In this document: in pieces, positions 16,747-24,819 of the stretch
Layout: the number at the start of each line of letters is the position of its first letter
How positions within the stretch are numbered: position 1 is the stretch's first letter
Assembly: GCA_030428205.1 (NCBI GenBank)
Contig: JAUIBK010000026.1
Location: 1-49,681 of the forward strand
Direction of reading: 5' to 3'
Length of the DNA stretch: 49,681 nt
DNA from: a bacterium
Lineage (GTDB): Bacteria; Bdellovibrionota_C; UBA2361; RFPC01
Program-made: the position numbers and the translations under genes
Notes under the pieces: generated by a model
What the model was told of the DNA's origin: nothing
Databases searched by the model: none
Seen by the model: the letters and a program-made list of their open reading frames with translations, nothing else

Positions 16747-17550
16747 ATGGACACGGATGACTTTGGACAAAAGCCCTCTCTTAAACTCGTTGAGGGCAAA
16801 ATTGACACTGAGCTTGTTCCGGCAGGTGAGATAGCGACAGAGCTTCAAACAAAAGTTATCGCGCCGCTTCACGTAGAAAAGCAGACACTTGAACAAACGC
16901 AAGTTTCTTTAGGTTTGCGGAGAGACCCAACGGATATTTACCGTAGGCGTTACGTGTATCCTAAGCCACTTGATGCTGAAAAAGCTATGAGCCAGGCCGT
17001 TGATCGTGTTGGCGGTGATTACTTCGTACAAGACCGAAAGTTAGTAGACCGTTTAGAGGATGTAGAAGAGAAAACTATCCGTTCCCTTGAATATCTCAAG
17101 CAAGAAACACGCGGCTTTTCGCGCTTTAAGCCAAACCAAATAAAGAGGCGCCATTACCTTACAAAAGAACTTACAAAACAGAGAAAGTCTCTTAACGAAG
17201 CTCTCACCCGGTACAATAACCGGGTAGCGGTTTTGAACCGGCCCGAGAACCAGGAGAAAATTAGAAATGTTGCTGAATCGCTCCTTAAAGAAGACGTAAA
17301 ACTTCAAGTGAAGCGCATTGAGCTAGATAGACAACTAGGCCACGTTTCTCAAACCCTAGAGCGTTCATACAAATTAGAGAAAAATTTCGGGGAATTGAAA
17401 CAAGAAAAGGTGCTTATTAGACGCGATGAAATAACGATAGGCGAGAAAACCCTTTCCCTACCAAGTCCAGCAAATCAGCGATCATTTAATCAGCAATTAT
17501 CAAAGGCCAAGGAGAAAAACCTGGCCCTTACAAAAGCGCTTTCTAAGTGA
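16747..17550 (+). CDS. Unknown coiled-coil protein
   Basis: 267 residues, not recognised. A strong AGGAGG 6-7 nt before ATG 16747 fixes the start; the frame also opens at a GTG at 16720 that lacks such support and lies in the promoter region. The protein is highly charged and mainly helical, with a probable coiled coil over about 100-230 (for example EESLLKEDVKLQVKRIELDRQ-like heptads). No signal peptide or membrane segment is seen. It heads a three-gene unit with the next two small genes, under promoter-like copy 2. Confidence 0.75.
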   Translation: MDTDDFGQKPSLKLVEGKIDTELVPAGEIATELQTKVIAPLHVEKQTLEQTQVSLGLRRDPTDIYRRRYVYPKPLDAEKAMSQAVDRVGGDYFVQDRKLVDRLEDVEEKTIRSLEYLKQETRGFSRFKPNQIKRRHYLTKELTKQRKSLNEALTRYNNRVAVLNRPENQEKIRNVAESLLKEDVKLQVKRIELDRQLGHVSQTLERSYKLEKNFGELKQEKVLIRRDEITIGEKTLSLPSPANQRSFNQQLSKAKEKNLALTKALSK

Positions 17551-17557
17551 GTATAAA

Positions 17558-17926
17558 ATGAAGTCTGTACCTAAAGCCGTTTTGGAACCTGGCGAATCAA
17601 TCGAATCGTCTGAAATGCGTCTTCTTCGAGCTGTCTTAAAGCTCGCTATCCTTGATTACCTATCAAACGGGCAAGGCATTGCTACTATCTCCTCAAACCC
17701 AAAACATGACAAAAGAAAGGCGCATCAATGGTTATTTTCACAACCCGTTTCTGCCTCCTCCCCTCCCTTTTCCTTTGGATGGATCTGTCAGCATCTAAGC
17801 GATGATTACTTAGGGTTAGCAAAGAGAATTAGAGCCGCCGTTCAAACCCTTAAGGTCCAAAAGAATACTTTGGGGGCTCTACAAAAAAATTCCGCTCAGG
17901 ACGAAATCAAGTTGGAGGCTGCATAA
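17558..17926 (+). CDS. Unknown 122-residue protein
   Basis: Not recognised. It is soluble, with a helical first half (SSEMRLLRAVLKLAILDYLSNGQ), a central aromatic segment (WLFSQPVSASSPPFSFGWIC) and a helical end. It starts 8 bp after the preceding gene, and its stop overlaps the next ATG as TAATG, so all three genes are probably cotranscribed. Confidence 0.68.
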   Translation: MKSVPKAVLEPGESIESSEMRLLRAVLKLAILDYLSNGQGIATISSNPKHDKRKAHQWLFSQPVSASSPPFSFGWICQHLSDDYLGLAKRIRAAVQTLKVQKNTLGALQKNSAQDEIKLEAA

Positions 17927-18144
17927 TGAAACAAAAATCGCCCGTTGACCCGATTATCACCCTAGCAAGACGCTTAACCGAAGAACTCCTGATTGACGCC
18001 ACAACAACGGATATTTCCCGAGCTGAGATAATAGATTCTCTTGAATGGATAGCGATCATTCTTGAAAAAGGTTCAGTTGTTGTAGACGGCTTTATCGCTC
18101 ATAAAAAGGCTCTTAATAGATCGAGCCTCAGACAGATACACTGA
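17926..18144 (+). CDS. Unknown 72-residue protein
   Basis: Small soluble helical protein (ARRLTEELLIDATTTDISRAEI...). A GGAGG 7 nt before the ATG and the TAATG overlap with the gene before it support translation. The stop codon lies inside the hairpin at 18121-18151. Function unknown. Confidence 0.6.
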   Translation: MKQKSPVDPIITLARRLTEELLIDATTTDISRAEIIDSLEWIAIILEKGSVVVDGFIAHKKALNRSSLRQIH

Positions 18145-18151
18145 GGCTCGA
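18121..18151. terminator. Hairpin between convergent genes
   Basis: Perfect 11-bp inverted repeat TCGAGCCTCAG / CTGAGGCTCGA with a 9-nt loop, between the convergent 72-residue gene and the ardC-like gene. No U-run follows on either side, but the position suits a bidirectional terminator. Confidence 0.6.
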
Positions 18152-18162
18152 CACAGCTGGCA

Positions 18163-19014
18163 TTACCCTTCTAAGTCAGGGGTGCTGCCAAGTATATAAT
18201 CAACGGCATGTTGTGCTTTCGCTCCTGCTTGTACCAATAGTTTCGAATCATTCTTTAGCGCTTTCACCCAACCATTAATATACGCGGCTGAATCGTCTAA
18301 GATCTTACTCTCTATTCCCGTAATACCAGAGAGAAAACACGCGCCAAGTTCTGCGATTAGTTCTTCTTTTGAATAATCCTTAGAAGCAAAGCCGGTCGGC
18401 TTTTGCAATCCGCGATCAAGTCTCTTCTCGTGGCCAGTCGCATGACAACATTCATGAAATAAGGTCACGTAGTAGTCTTCGAGGGATTTGAAATTTTCCT
18501 TCGGCGGAACATTTATAGAATCGCTTAGCGGAAGATAGAAAGGATATGATTTAGTGTGCTCAAGCTTGAGCTCTGGTTCACGTGTTAAAAAATCAGATAC
18601 TACCCGTTCACATTCTTCGATTCCTTCAAGCTCCGGCTTTGGCACTTCAAGCTCAATTCCTTCGCACTGAAGTACATTAAACACTGTATAGTGGCGGAGC
18701 ATCGGGATCTTGAGAAGATCGTTTGTTTCAGGATCTTTTTTCTCTAACCACTTCCAGAAAATTACCGGCGTTCCCTTCTCTCCACCTTTAACGCTTCCGC
18801 CTAGCTTTCTTGCCTGTCTAAATGTTAACCAGTAAGAAGAATTGTACTTCTGAAGTGCTAAGAGAAGTAAATTTATACCCCGATAGTACTTTTTGCTCAC
18901 ACCGTTTTTCGGAAAGCCGACTCCCTTCCATGATGCCCGCCAAGGTATGACACCTTCTTCAAGCTTATTAATGATTGTCCCGGTGATTTTTTCGTATATT
19001 GATTGATTGCTCAT
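18163..19014 (-). CDS. ardC: ArdC-like antirestriction protein (ssDNA-binding domain plus zincin)
   Basis: About 283 residues. The N-terminal domain (MSNQSIYEKITGTIINKLEEGVIPWRASW...) is the ArdC/DUF1738 ssDNA-binding fold. The C-terminal domain has a metallopeptidase motif HECCH in TLFHECCHATGHEKRLDR. ArdC-type proteins on plasmids protect incoming single strands from restriction. A GAGGAG 5 nt before ATG 19014 fixes the start; a longer frame from TTG 19050 is unlikely. A long inverted repeat (19056-19133) lies immediately upstream. Confidence 0.87.
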   Translation of the reverse strand: MSNQSIYEKITGTIINKLEEGVIPWRASWKGVGFPKNGVSKKYYRGINLLLLALQKYNSSYWLTFRQARKLGGSVKGGEKGTPVIFWKWLEKKDPETNDLLKIPMLRHYTVFNVLQCEGIELEVPKPELEGIEECERVVSDFLTREPELKLEHTKSYPFYLPLSDSINVPPKENFKSLEDYYVTLFHECCHATGHEKRLDRGLQKPTGFASKDYSKEELIAELGACFLSGITGIESKILDDSAAYINGWVKALKNDSKLLVQAGAKAQHAVDYILGSTPDLEG

Positions 19015-19055
19015 AGTTTCTCCTCTCGTTTCGCCCTGCCACCCAACCAAACAAA

Positions 19056-19133
19056 CTTTCCTTCGGCGGCGGGGGATTTTTTTATCTTCACCCCCTCGGG
19101 GATAAAAAAATTCCCCGTTGCCGTTAAGGAAAC
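19056..19133. repeat. Long imperfect inverted repeat upstream of ardC
   Basis: Two arms of about 31-33 bp (19056-19086 and 19101-19133) pair over most positions. Both contain the complementary T7 and A7 tracts (ATTTTTTTATC / GATAAAAAAAT) and a GGC/GCC-rich outer part. The 14-nt spacer itself holds CCCC-ctc-GGGG. On single-stranded DNA this would fold into one long stem with a few bulges. It could act as a single-stranded promoter or as a terminator; see findings. Confidence 0.7.
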
Positions 19134-19305
19134 GGAAAATACTGGCGGAAGGAGCGAAGCTTTGGAGGATTTTTTATAGAGAGAAAGGCAAAAGGCATGA
19201 CAGCTTTGCTGGCAGGGCTTTTGCTCGAACAAAAAATCTGGAAAAGCGTAGTGAGCGTAGCACCGCTTGGGAAAAGGGCTTATCGGGCAATAATGACCGA
19301 CTCCA

Positions 19306-20151
19306 CTATTGACGAGTTAGCTTTATCACCTCTCTTGCAACCCTCAGATCCCAGTGAACCAGTCTTAGAAGTTGCTCTGCTTTGGAAACGTCCATGGAGT
19401 TCCGCTTCGCAAGCTTTTCAGCGCATTCTTTTTTGCACTGCTCAATACGGTCTCTTAGGCTCTTATCATTTGAGACCATCGCATCAAGCGGCGTGAGCTT
19501 AAGCTCTTTTAAAATTCTAACAGCGCTGATTGCATCTGGAAGTGCTCGGTGAACGGGCTCTTCCTGCTTCATTCCAAGTGCATCGAACGCCTTCTTTATT
19601 CCACCTTTCTTAGCGTACCTAGATCGAAAGTGGACAGCGACATTGATAAACCGAGGGTCTATAAAGCGCTCTTGAGTTCCACTCTTCTCTTGGTATTCTC
19701 GCTCAAGCGCGGGTGTATCGCTTCCCCATGAGGCAAAGATTAGCTTTTGTTTTGGTGGCAATTCTTTTAGAAGCTCTGGAAGCACATCTGTTAGAGGCGC
19801 TGCGCTATCAACATCTTCTTGAGTAATTCCTGTAAGCTTGGTGCAAAACTCAGACAGCTCGGGTCTTTCAGTCGGACGAACAAAAAATTGAAAGTCTTTT
19901 ACATGCCTATAGTCATCTGCCCGGAGAAGATGAATCCCGATTTCTATCACCTCCATCTCTTCTGAGAAATTGCCGGGTCCGTCTTCTCCCTCCCAGCAGG
20001 TAAGCTCGAGATCAATGCTTGCGATAAATTCCTTTTCGTCGAGTTGGCCAAATTGCTCGATGACGGATGGATTGTGCATCTCCGTCTGAATTGAAAATAC
20101 GTTTTTTCTCAGTATTCGGCTTAGAGATTCGTCTTCTTGGTTTACGGACAT
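19306..20151 (-). CDS. DEDDh-family 3'-5' exonuclease
   Basis: 281 residues. Exonuclease motif I is IASIDLEL (Asp47, Glu49). Later motifs include FFVRPTERPELSEFCTKLTGIT, WGSDTPALEREY and the final HRALPDA, giving the DEDDh set seen in RNase T/ERI1/KapD-like enzymes. The last ~60 residues (SKAEQLLRLVHWDLRVAREVIKL) are helical and resemble a UBA-like helical bundle. Substrate (RNA or DNA) cannot be told. Twin GTAAACG palindromes lie just upstream (20189-20235), so the gene is probably repressed by a dedicated regulator, most simply the adjacent XRE protein. Confidence 0.82.
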   Translation of the reverse strand: MSVNQEDESLSRILRKNVFSIQTEMHNPSVIEQFGQLDEKEFIASIDLELTCWEGEDGPGNFSEEMEVIEIGIHLLRADDYRHVKDFQFFVRPTERPELSEFCTKLTGITQEDVDSAAPLTDVLPELLKELPPKQKLIFASWGSDTPALEREYQEKSGTQERFIDPRFINVAVHFRSRYAKKGGIKKAFDALGMKQEEPVHRALPDAISAVRILKELKLTPLDAMVSNDKSLRDRIEQCKKECAEKLAKRNSMDVSKAEQLLRLVHWDLRVAREVIKLTRQ

Positions 20152-20188
20152 ATCTTTCTAACTCCGTATCTCCTTTTTCCTAATTTTA

Positions 20189-20235
20189 GTAAACGATCAT
20201 TTACTACCAAATGTATCAGGTAAACGGTCGTTTAC
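20189..20235. promoter_or_regulatory. Twin palindromic operators ahead of the exonuclease gene
   Basis: GTAAACGATCATTTAC (20189-20204, two mismatched positions) and GTAAACGGTCGTTTAC (20220-20235, perfect). Their centres are 31 bp apart, about three helical turns, so two dimers would sit on the same DNA face. Located between the exonuclease start and the XRE stop. Confidence 0.72.
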
Positions 20236-20246
20236 TATGGGTCACC

Positions 20247-20606
20247 CTACTTCCTCTTCGTCCTACCTGCCCGTTTCCGTCTCTCTCTAATTCTTTGTGG
20301 AAGATGGGCTGCATCAATTTCCAGACCTCCAACATCGCGTGTTACATCAACCAAGTCAGCCAGCCTTTCGGTCATTTCCAGTACAAAAAGAACCATTCCA
20401 TATGAGCCCGCTGAGACCGTCGGGTCGCCAGTCTCAATTTTGCGAAGGGTTGCTCTACTTATGTTACACCGTTCCGCCATAACAGAGACTTGAATTCTCC
20501 GTTTTCTCCGTGCAAGCGAAATGTCGGAGCCGAGCTTCTTAAATGCTCGCTGAAGACGAAGTGGTAAGTAAGAGTCGTATCGCACGGCTCGGCCTGTAAA
20601 GGTCAT
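20247..20606 (-). CDS. XRE-family helix-turn-helix regulator
   Basis: 119 residues. The HTH lies at about 30-70 (SLARRKRRIQVSVMAERCNISRATLRKIETGDPTVSAGSYGMVLFVLEM), close to the HipB-like subgroup, and the C-terminus is very basic (RIRERRKRAGRTKRK). No HipA-type kinase is encoded nearby. It lies 95 bp upstream of the exonuclease gene on the same strand, with the twin operators in between, and is the likely repressor of that gene. No good ribosome site is seen before the ATG. Confidence 0.82.
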   Translation of the reverse strand: MTFTGRAVRYDSYLPLRLQRAFKKLGSDISLARRKRRIQVSVMAERCNISRATLRKIETGDPTVSAGSYGMVLFVLEMTERLADLVDVTRDVGGLEIDAAHLPQRIRERRKRAGRTKRK

Positions 20607-20672
20607 AATTCTAGTCCGTAGACTTACTAAGGTACAGAATATTAGACGTTATTAACTCAGGCAAATACATCA

Positions 20673-20694
20673 GTGTGCCTCCCTAGAGGCACAC
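20673..20694. repeat. Palindromic repeat R1 flanking the AAA ATPase gene
   Basis: GTGTGCCTC-ccta-GAGGCACAC, a perfect 9-bp stem just past the ATPase stop. Its 20-bp core matches 18 of 20 positions of R2 (22171-22190, opposite strand). It may act as terminator or as a cassette boundary. Confidence 0.6.
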
Positions 20695-20732
20695 TCGAGT
20701 TACGACGCTACCAAACTAGCAACCACTTTGTT

Positions 20733-22052
20733 TCAAGAATTCAACCGAGAAGCCAAGTAGAGTGGCAAAAAGGTCGTATCTTCCATCTGCTCAATATTTC
20801 GTTGCGAGAGCACAAAGGCTTTCTTACAACCGAATTCTTCAATGTACAGTCGAAGGCTCTTGAGTGTGCCTCGACTCCCACTCTTCACTTCAACCGGAAC
20901 AGGAGCTCCTTCGTACTGAACGAGGTAATCGACTTCAGCGTCAGAGCCCTTGACATTTCGATACCAGTAAAAAAGCTGAGATGCGTCGTTTATCTCACTC
21001 TCGGTAAGGAGCTCCTGCCCTACAAACTGCTCGGCAAAAGCCCCCTGTTTTATGTCAGTAAGGTCGTCCTCTAGTGAAACCTTCCTCCAATCAAATCCCA
21101 TCGCATGGTGCAGCAGTCCAATATCAAGAAATATCAGCTTAAAGAATTTAGCTTGCGATCCTGCGCGGAGAGGTAGGTTCTTCGCATAGCTTGAAACAAC
21201 TTTTTCTAACACTTCTGCTTTTGTTAGAAGATTTACAGCTATTTTTATCTTTTCCCCGCGAATTTCCTTGTCTAGCCGTACGTACTTAACACGGGACTCC
21301 CCTACTACATGCGGTGCACTGGCAAATACCGCTTCTAACGCTGCCCAGTCTGCCTTTTTGGCATACTTCTGAAAATCATCCTCATACCCCTTAAGAATTC
21401 TTGCATGAACGTCACTTACAAGATTTAGGCTCTTTGTTTCGACATAGGTAGTAACTGCTCTTGGCATCCCTCCTACGTAAAAGTAAGTGCGAAGAAGATC
21501 GAGAAGCTGATTATGCGCAATATCTGGAACCGGCGCATCAAAAGGAGATTCCTTGATGACGCGTACGAATTGGTCCTTTCCCAAAGCAGCGAGAAATTCC
21601 CTAAATGAGACCGGCCCCATCGTAAGCTGATCGACTCTTCCGACTGGAAGCCCAACTTCTTCTAAAACAAACTCAACAAGCGATCCAGCGGCAATGACCG
21701 GAAGCTCCGGCTTCTGTTCATAGAGATATCGAAGAGCAAGTAATGCTCTTGGCTCACTTTGAATCTCGTCAATAAATAACGCTGTGCTTTTACCGAAAAG
21801 ATTTACTCCTGTTCCAAGCTCCAAGTTTTGAAGAAGCTGTTCAGCTGTAAGATCCTTTTGAAAGATACTTCGTAAGGAGGATTGCTCCTCTAAGTTAATC
21901 TCCAGGAAGTTCTCAAAGTTCTTCTTCGCCCAGGTCCTAATGGCGTGAGATTTACCGACTTGCCGAGCTCCCCTAACAAGAAGTGGATGTCTGGATGCTG
22001 AGTTTTTCCAGGCATCTAGCTTGCCATAGATATCTCGATATATTTCAGCCAT
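20733..22052 (-). CDS. AAA_14/DUF4143 ATP-binding protein
   Basis: 439 residues. Walker A is GARQVGKS (28-35), Walker B is ALFIDEIQSE (about 88-97), and the C-terminal half is DUF4143 with a nuclease-like VEVKSGSRGTLKS segment. This is a widespread prokaryotic family of unclear role, often carried singly on mobile DNA. No partner gene is seen. Two AAAAAGTAACGGT direct repeats lie just upstream, and near-identical 20-bp elements R1 and R2 flank the gene, which suggests it arrived or moves as a unit. Confidence 0.86.
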   Translation of the reverse strand: MAEIYRDIYGKLDAWKNSASRHPLLVRGARQVGKSHAIRTWAKKNFENFLEINLEEQSSLRSIFQKDLTAEQLLQNLELGTGVNLFGKSTALFIDEIQSEPRALLALRYLYEQKPELPVIAAGSLVEFVLEEVGLPVGRVDQLTMGPVSFREFLAALGKDQFVRVIKESPFDAPVPDIAHNQLLDLLRTYFYVGGMPRAVTTYVETKSLNLVSDVHARILKGYEDDFQKYAKKADWAALEAVFASAPHVVGESRVKYVRLDKEIRGEKIKIAVNLLTKAEVLEKVVSSYAKNLPLRAGSQAKFFKLIFLDIGLLHHAMGFDWRKVSLEDDLTDIKQGAFAEQFVGQELLTESEINDASQLFYWYRNVKGSDAEVDYLVQYEGAPVPVEVKSGSRGTLKSLRLYIEEFGCKKAFVLSQRNIEQMEDTTFLPLYLASRLNS

Positions 22053-22069
22053 TTAGTGCCATACTATGT

Positions 22070-22115
22070 AAAAAGTAACGGTTATCTTACGTATTATACT
22101 GGAAAAAGTAACGGT
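22070..22115. promoter_or_regulatory. Direct repeats upstream of the AAA_14 gene
   Basis: AAAAAGTAACGGT occurs perfectly at 22070-22082 and 22103-22115, 33 bp apart (three helical turns), 18 bp upstream of the ATPase start. A TTATACT-like core between them could be part of the promoter. Probable operator pair. Confidence 0.5.
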
Positions 22116-22170
22116 AGGTAAGCCCTAATTTTTGGATAAATACGGCAATCTTAACCTCTCTCAAGACGAT

Positions 22171-22190
22171 TGTGCCTGTATGGAGGCACA
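22171..22190. repeat. Repeat R2 flanking the AAA ATPase gene
   Basis: TGTGCCTgtatggAGGCACA. Its reverse complement is identical to the R1 core (20674-20693) at 18 of 20 positions. It lies upstream of the ATPase gene and beyond the parB-position gene's stop. Confidence 0.6.
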
Positions 22191-22198
22191 CCGGATTG

Positions 22199-22216
22199 CC
22201 ATCGAACCTTCGATGG
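22199..22216. repeat. Isolated centromere-type palindrome behind parB
   Basis: CCATCGAA-cc-TTCGATGG, 4 bp past the stop of the parB-position gene. It belongs to the same motif family as the array at 24027-24643. Confidence 0.6.
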
Positions 22217-22220
22217 TTGG

Positions 22221-22931
22221 CTAGCTATTCGCCGCCAATCTCTCATCCTGTAACTGCTCGGAGAGGGCCATAATTTGAGCAATGATCTTATCTCGCCGAT
22301 CAGGCGCCATAGACTGGAATAGTTCACTAACTACCCCATTCTCGCCAGACTCAATCGCTGAGAGAAAATATTCGAGAGATGCCCGCTCAAAACTCTTCCC
22401 GATTTCAACCTTAATTCGCTCTGTGCCATCGCCGTAAAGTTTGCCGCGTTTGAAATCAAGAGAACTAAAACTTATGTCTTTTCGAAACGGGCGAATGAAC
22501 TCTAAGAACCCTCCGAAAAGTTCGCTGTTATTGATTCCCTTATTGGCTGCGAGGGCTTCGCGGAAAGCCTTTCTCTGAATGTCCTCTACAAGCTTCTCGT
22601 GATCACCATTTAGCCGTACTTCAAAGCGTGGTTGCGTATGCCCTATTTTCTTTACGACCGCCTTTTTTTTCTTTTTGCTCTTTGCCTTTTCAGGGCTCGG
22701 CTCCTCTGTTGGAGCTGCCTCACTCTCTAACGATTCTGGTTGTGGCTCCGCGGAAGCTTCAACCTCCGATGGTTCGATGGTTGCTGCTTCTTGCTGCTTA
22801 ACTTCCGCCTCTTCTTCAGTCTCTGGCTTCGACTCTCCTGCTACGGGCCGACCTGCTACAGGTGGCCTTACCGCACGTTTTTTAATTCGAGAACGTTTCG
22901 CTGAAGCTGCAAGTCCTGCGCTGCTACTCAT
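22221..22931 (-). CDS. Non-canonical ParB-position protein (probable centromere-binding partner of ParA)
   Basis: 236 residues. The first ~95 residues are low-complexity: basic, then Glu/Pro/Ala-rich, then a Lys run (KAKSKKKKKAVVKK). The C-terminal ~140 residues are a globular domain (PRFEVRLNGDHEKLVEDIQRK...). There is no recognisable ParB/Srx nuclease or HTH motif. It overlaps the parA stop by 8 bp and is cotranscribed with it, the usual place for the centromere-binding protein. The coding region itself contains a copy of the palindromic motif (22761-22783). Function is inferred from position. Confidence 0.72.
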   Translation of the reverse strand: MSSSAGLAASAKRSRIKKRAVRPPVAGRPVAGESKPETEEEAEVKQQEAATIEPSEVEASAEPQPESLESEAAPTEEPSPEKAKSKKKKKAVVKKIGHTQPRFEVRLNGDHEKLVEDIQRKAFREALAANKGINNSELFGGFLEFIRPFRKDISFSSLDFKRGKLYGDGTERIKVEIGKSFERASLEYFLSAIESGENGVVSELFQSMAPDRRDKIIAQIMALSEQLQDERLAANS

Positions 22932-23976
22932 TTACAACCCCCATCATTTCTTGCTCTTCCCCAACTTCCTCTGCTCCATAGTGCAGATCGTAAAAGAATT
23001 GAGGCGAAACGGTTGTGTTTACCTTGTTAGTTAGTGCTCGGGAATAAAGCTCTGAAAGAAGCTTTCTGTATATGTTTCTATACACCTCTGCATCACGATG
23101 CTCGCTTTCAAAAACCGTTCTATCATTTGATATCGCTTCCGCTATCCGAACCGATCGAGGGATTTCCGTCTTGAGCATAAGCTCTTTCCCTGAATATCTC
23201 TCTTTTGCCATCTCACGGATATCTTTCGACAACACTTCTCGCTCAAAGAGATTGTTGATAAGAACTCCTGCTACTGAAAGATTCGGATTGTAGCTTGCCC
23301 AGCAGTCAGCAATTAGTTGTTCCATCATGATCAAACCATCGAACTCTTTTGTTCCTGGAATCATCACGGGAAGAACATAATCTGAAAGTCCAAGCGCTAG
23401 CTGAGTGAGAAATCCCCTACTTGGTGGTGTATCGATAACTATGTAATCGAATTTTCCAGCTAGATCTTGTCTTAGCCTTTCTCGATACCCGAGGAAAAGT
23501 TGTGCTTTCTTCTGCTCGAAAGCGCCTACATCGTATGAGTTGGCAAAGCCATCTTCTTTAGACTTTCCACGAAGTGGCGACTTCGATTTCATTTCATATT
23601 CAAGGTCATCCTTCAGACTCTCAAGGTCTATATGCCCCGGTAAAAGAGAGAGGCGATTGTCGAAAAACGGCCTATCTACACGGTAAAAGAACTCATCAAC
23701 TGGAATATCCTCATTATCTACGTCTAAAAACTCAGCGATAGTAACTAAGTCGTCGCCATGTTTCTCTTGCAGTTCATCGAGGCCCAACACACAAGAGAGG
23801 TTAGTTTGAGGGTCAAGATCGATAACACCAATTCGAAACCTATTACCTGTAGGACGAGTCTCGCTAAGCGCAGCAGCGATGTTAGCGCAGGTAGTAGTCT
23901 TCCCTACCCCGCCCTTATTCATTATCACAGTCAATATGACTGGGTATTTGAGAACAGCAAGCTCTGGCTTACTCAT
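22924..23976 (-). CDS. parA: ParA-family partition ATPase
   Basis: 350 residues. The deviant Walker A KGGVGKTT at 21-28 defines a ParA/MinD-type ATPase; GVIDLDPQTNLSCVLG and FDYIVIDTPPSRGFLTQLAL give Walker A' and B. A strong AGGAGA precedes the ATG. ParA would segregate the plasmid with the downstream partner and the palindrome array directly upstream of its promoter. No N-terminal HTH extension is present, so autoregulation probably relies on the partner protein. Confidence 0.93.
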   Translation of the reverse strand: MSKPELAVLKYPVILTVIMNKGGVGKTTTCANIAAALSETRPTGNRFRIGVIDLDPQTNLSCVLGLDELQEKHGDDLVTIAEFLDVDNEDIPVDEFFYRVDRPFFDNRLSLLPGHIDLESLKDDLEYEMKSKSPLRGKSKEDGFANSYDVGAFEQKKAQLFLGYRERLRQDLAGKFDYIVIDTPPSRGFLTQLALGLSDYVLPVMIPGTKEFDGLIMMEQLIADCWASYNPNLSVAGVLINNLFEREVLSKDIREMAKERYSGKELMLKTEIPRSVRIAEAISNDRTVFESEHRDAEVYRNIYRKLLSELYSRALTNKVNTTVSPQFFYDLHYGAEEVGEEQEMMGVVNE

Positions 23977-24026
23977 GCAGTCTCCTCGTTCAAGGACAAA
24001 ACCGTTTATAGTTTAACTGAATTATT

Positions 24027-24643
24027 CTCCGATGGTTGGAATCTGGCAATACACTATTTAACCATCGATGTTTCGATGGATGGGACAGTGAACCATCGAA
24101 GGTTCGATGGATTAACGCCATAAACCACTTCGATGAATCAATATCGATGCACAACCATCGATGGTTACAGAAGACATAGGATAAGCTTCCGCTGAGATTT
24201 TGTGGCGCTTACAACCATCGATGGTTCATAATGCAATTTGGATAATTCGAAGTTAGAAAACAGCTTAATCCTTACACAGAGACTCTCATTTTGCGTCCTG
24301 TAAGCTTCCTAGAGAGACGATTTGCTGATTGCCCCTCTCCCAGGTCGTAACACCCGGTAAAGCGTCAGGATGAAGGATTCTCAAATTTAATTTGAACAGC
24401 GCTTCCTCCTTCGCCTCCCTTAACCATCGATGGTTCGGAGGAACATGTTTTGATGAAATGATTTGAAATACCAAACACGCCTAACCATCGATGGTTCGAT
24501 GGATAACCACCACTCACTCGGCATCAAGTTGGCAAAACCAACCCGCGCTGACCCCTCACCCCGAACCCAACCATCGGAGGTTAAAAACAAAACCTCCGAA
24601 TGTTCGATGGTTAACAATTCAAACCTCCGATGGTTCGATGGTT
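24027..24643. repeat. Array of AACCATCGATGGTT palindromes, probable centromere (parS/parC) and parA operator
   Basis: Perfect 14-bp palindromes AACCATCGATGGTT at 24153, 24213, 24422 and 24483. Variants occur at 24060-24080, 24091-24110 (AACCATCGAAGGTTCGATGG), 24569-24582 (AACCATCGGAGGTT), 24591-24613 and 24622-24643 (AACCTCCGATGGTTCGATGG), with half sites such as 24027-24039. About ten copies span 0.6 kb of non-coding DNA upstream of parA. Spacing is irregular, so they are not replication iterons. This fits a multi-site centromere bound by the parB-position protein, with the copies nearest parA serving as its operator. Confidence 0.78.
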
Positions 24644-24819
24644 AAAAATAGGATCTAGTCAGCTTTACTGTCTCTTGCTACAACTTGAACAGAGTTAAAC
24701 TAACGATATCGATCACTTATCGATTTATGCTGCTTTTAAGGAGGTTTAATCCCTTTTTCCGTATTGCACAGCCCGCGACAGGAAGAGGGGAGAAAGAAAC
24801 GACAGAGTACAGCAGGCAC

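Noticed and set aside
18121..18151. Hairpin considered as a recombination site
   Set aside because: It lies exactly between two convergent gene ends and occurs once; a terminator is the simpler reading.
19197..19496. 99-codon plus-strand frame downstream of the inverted repeat
   Set aside because: Most of it runs antisense through the exonuclease gene and has no good ribosome site; composition does not look like a protein.
24027..24643. Palindrome array considered as a CRISPR array
   Set aside because: Repeats are short, self-complementary and irregularly spaced, with no constant spacer length and no cas genes.
24027..24643. Palindrome array considered as replication iterons
   Set aside because: Spacing is irregular and sites are near parA. 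The regular 23-bp direct repeats ahead of rep fit the iteron role better.
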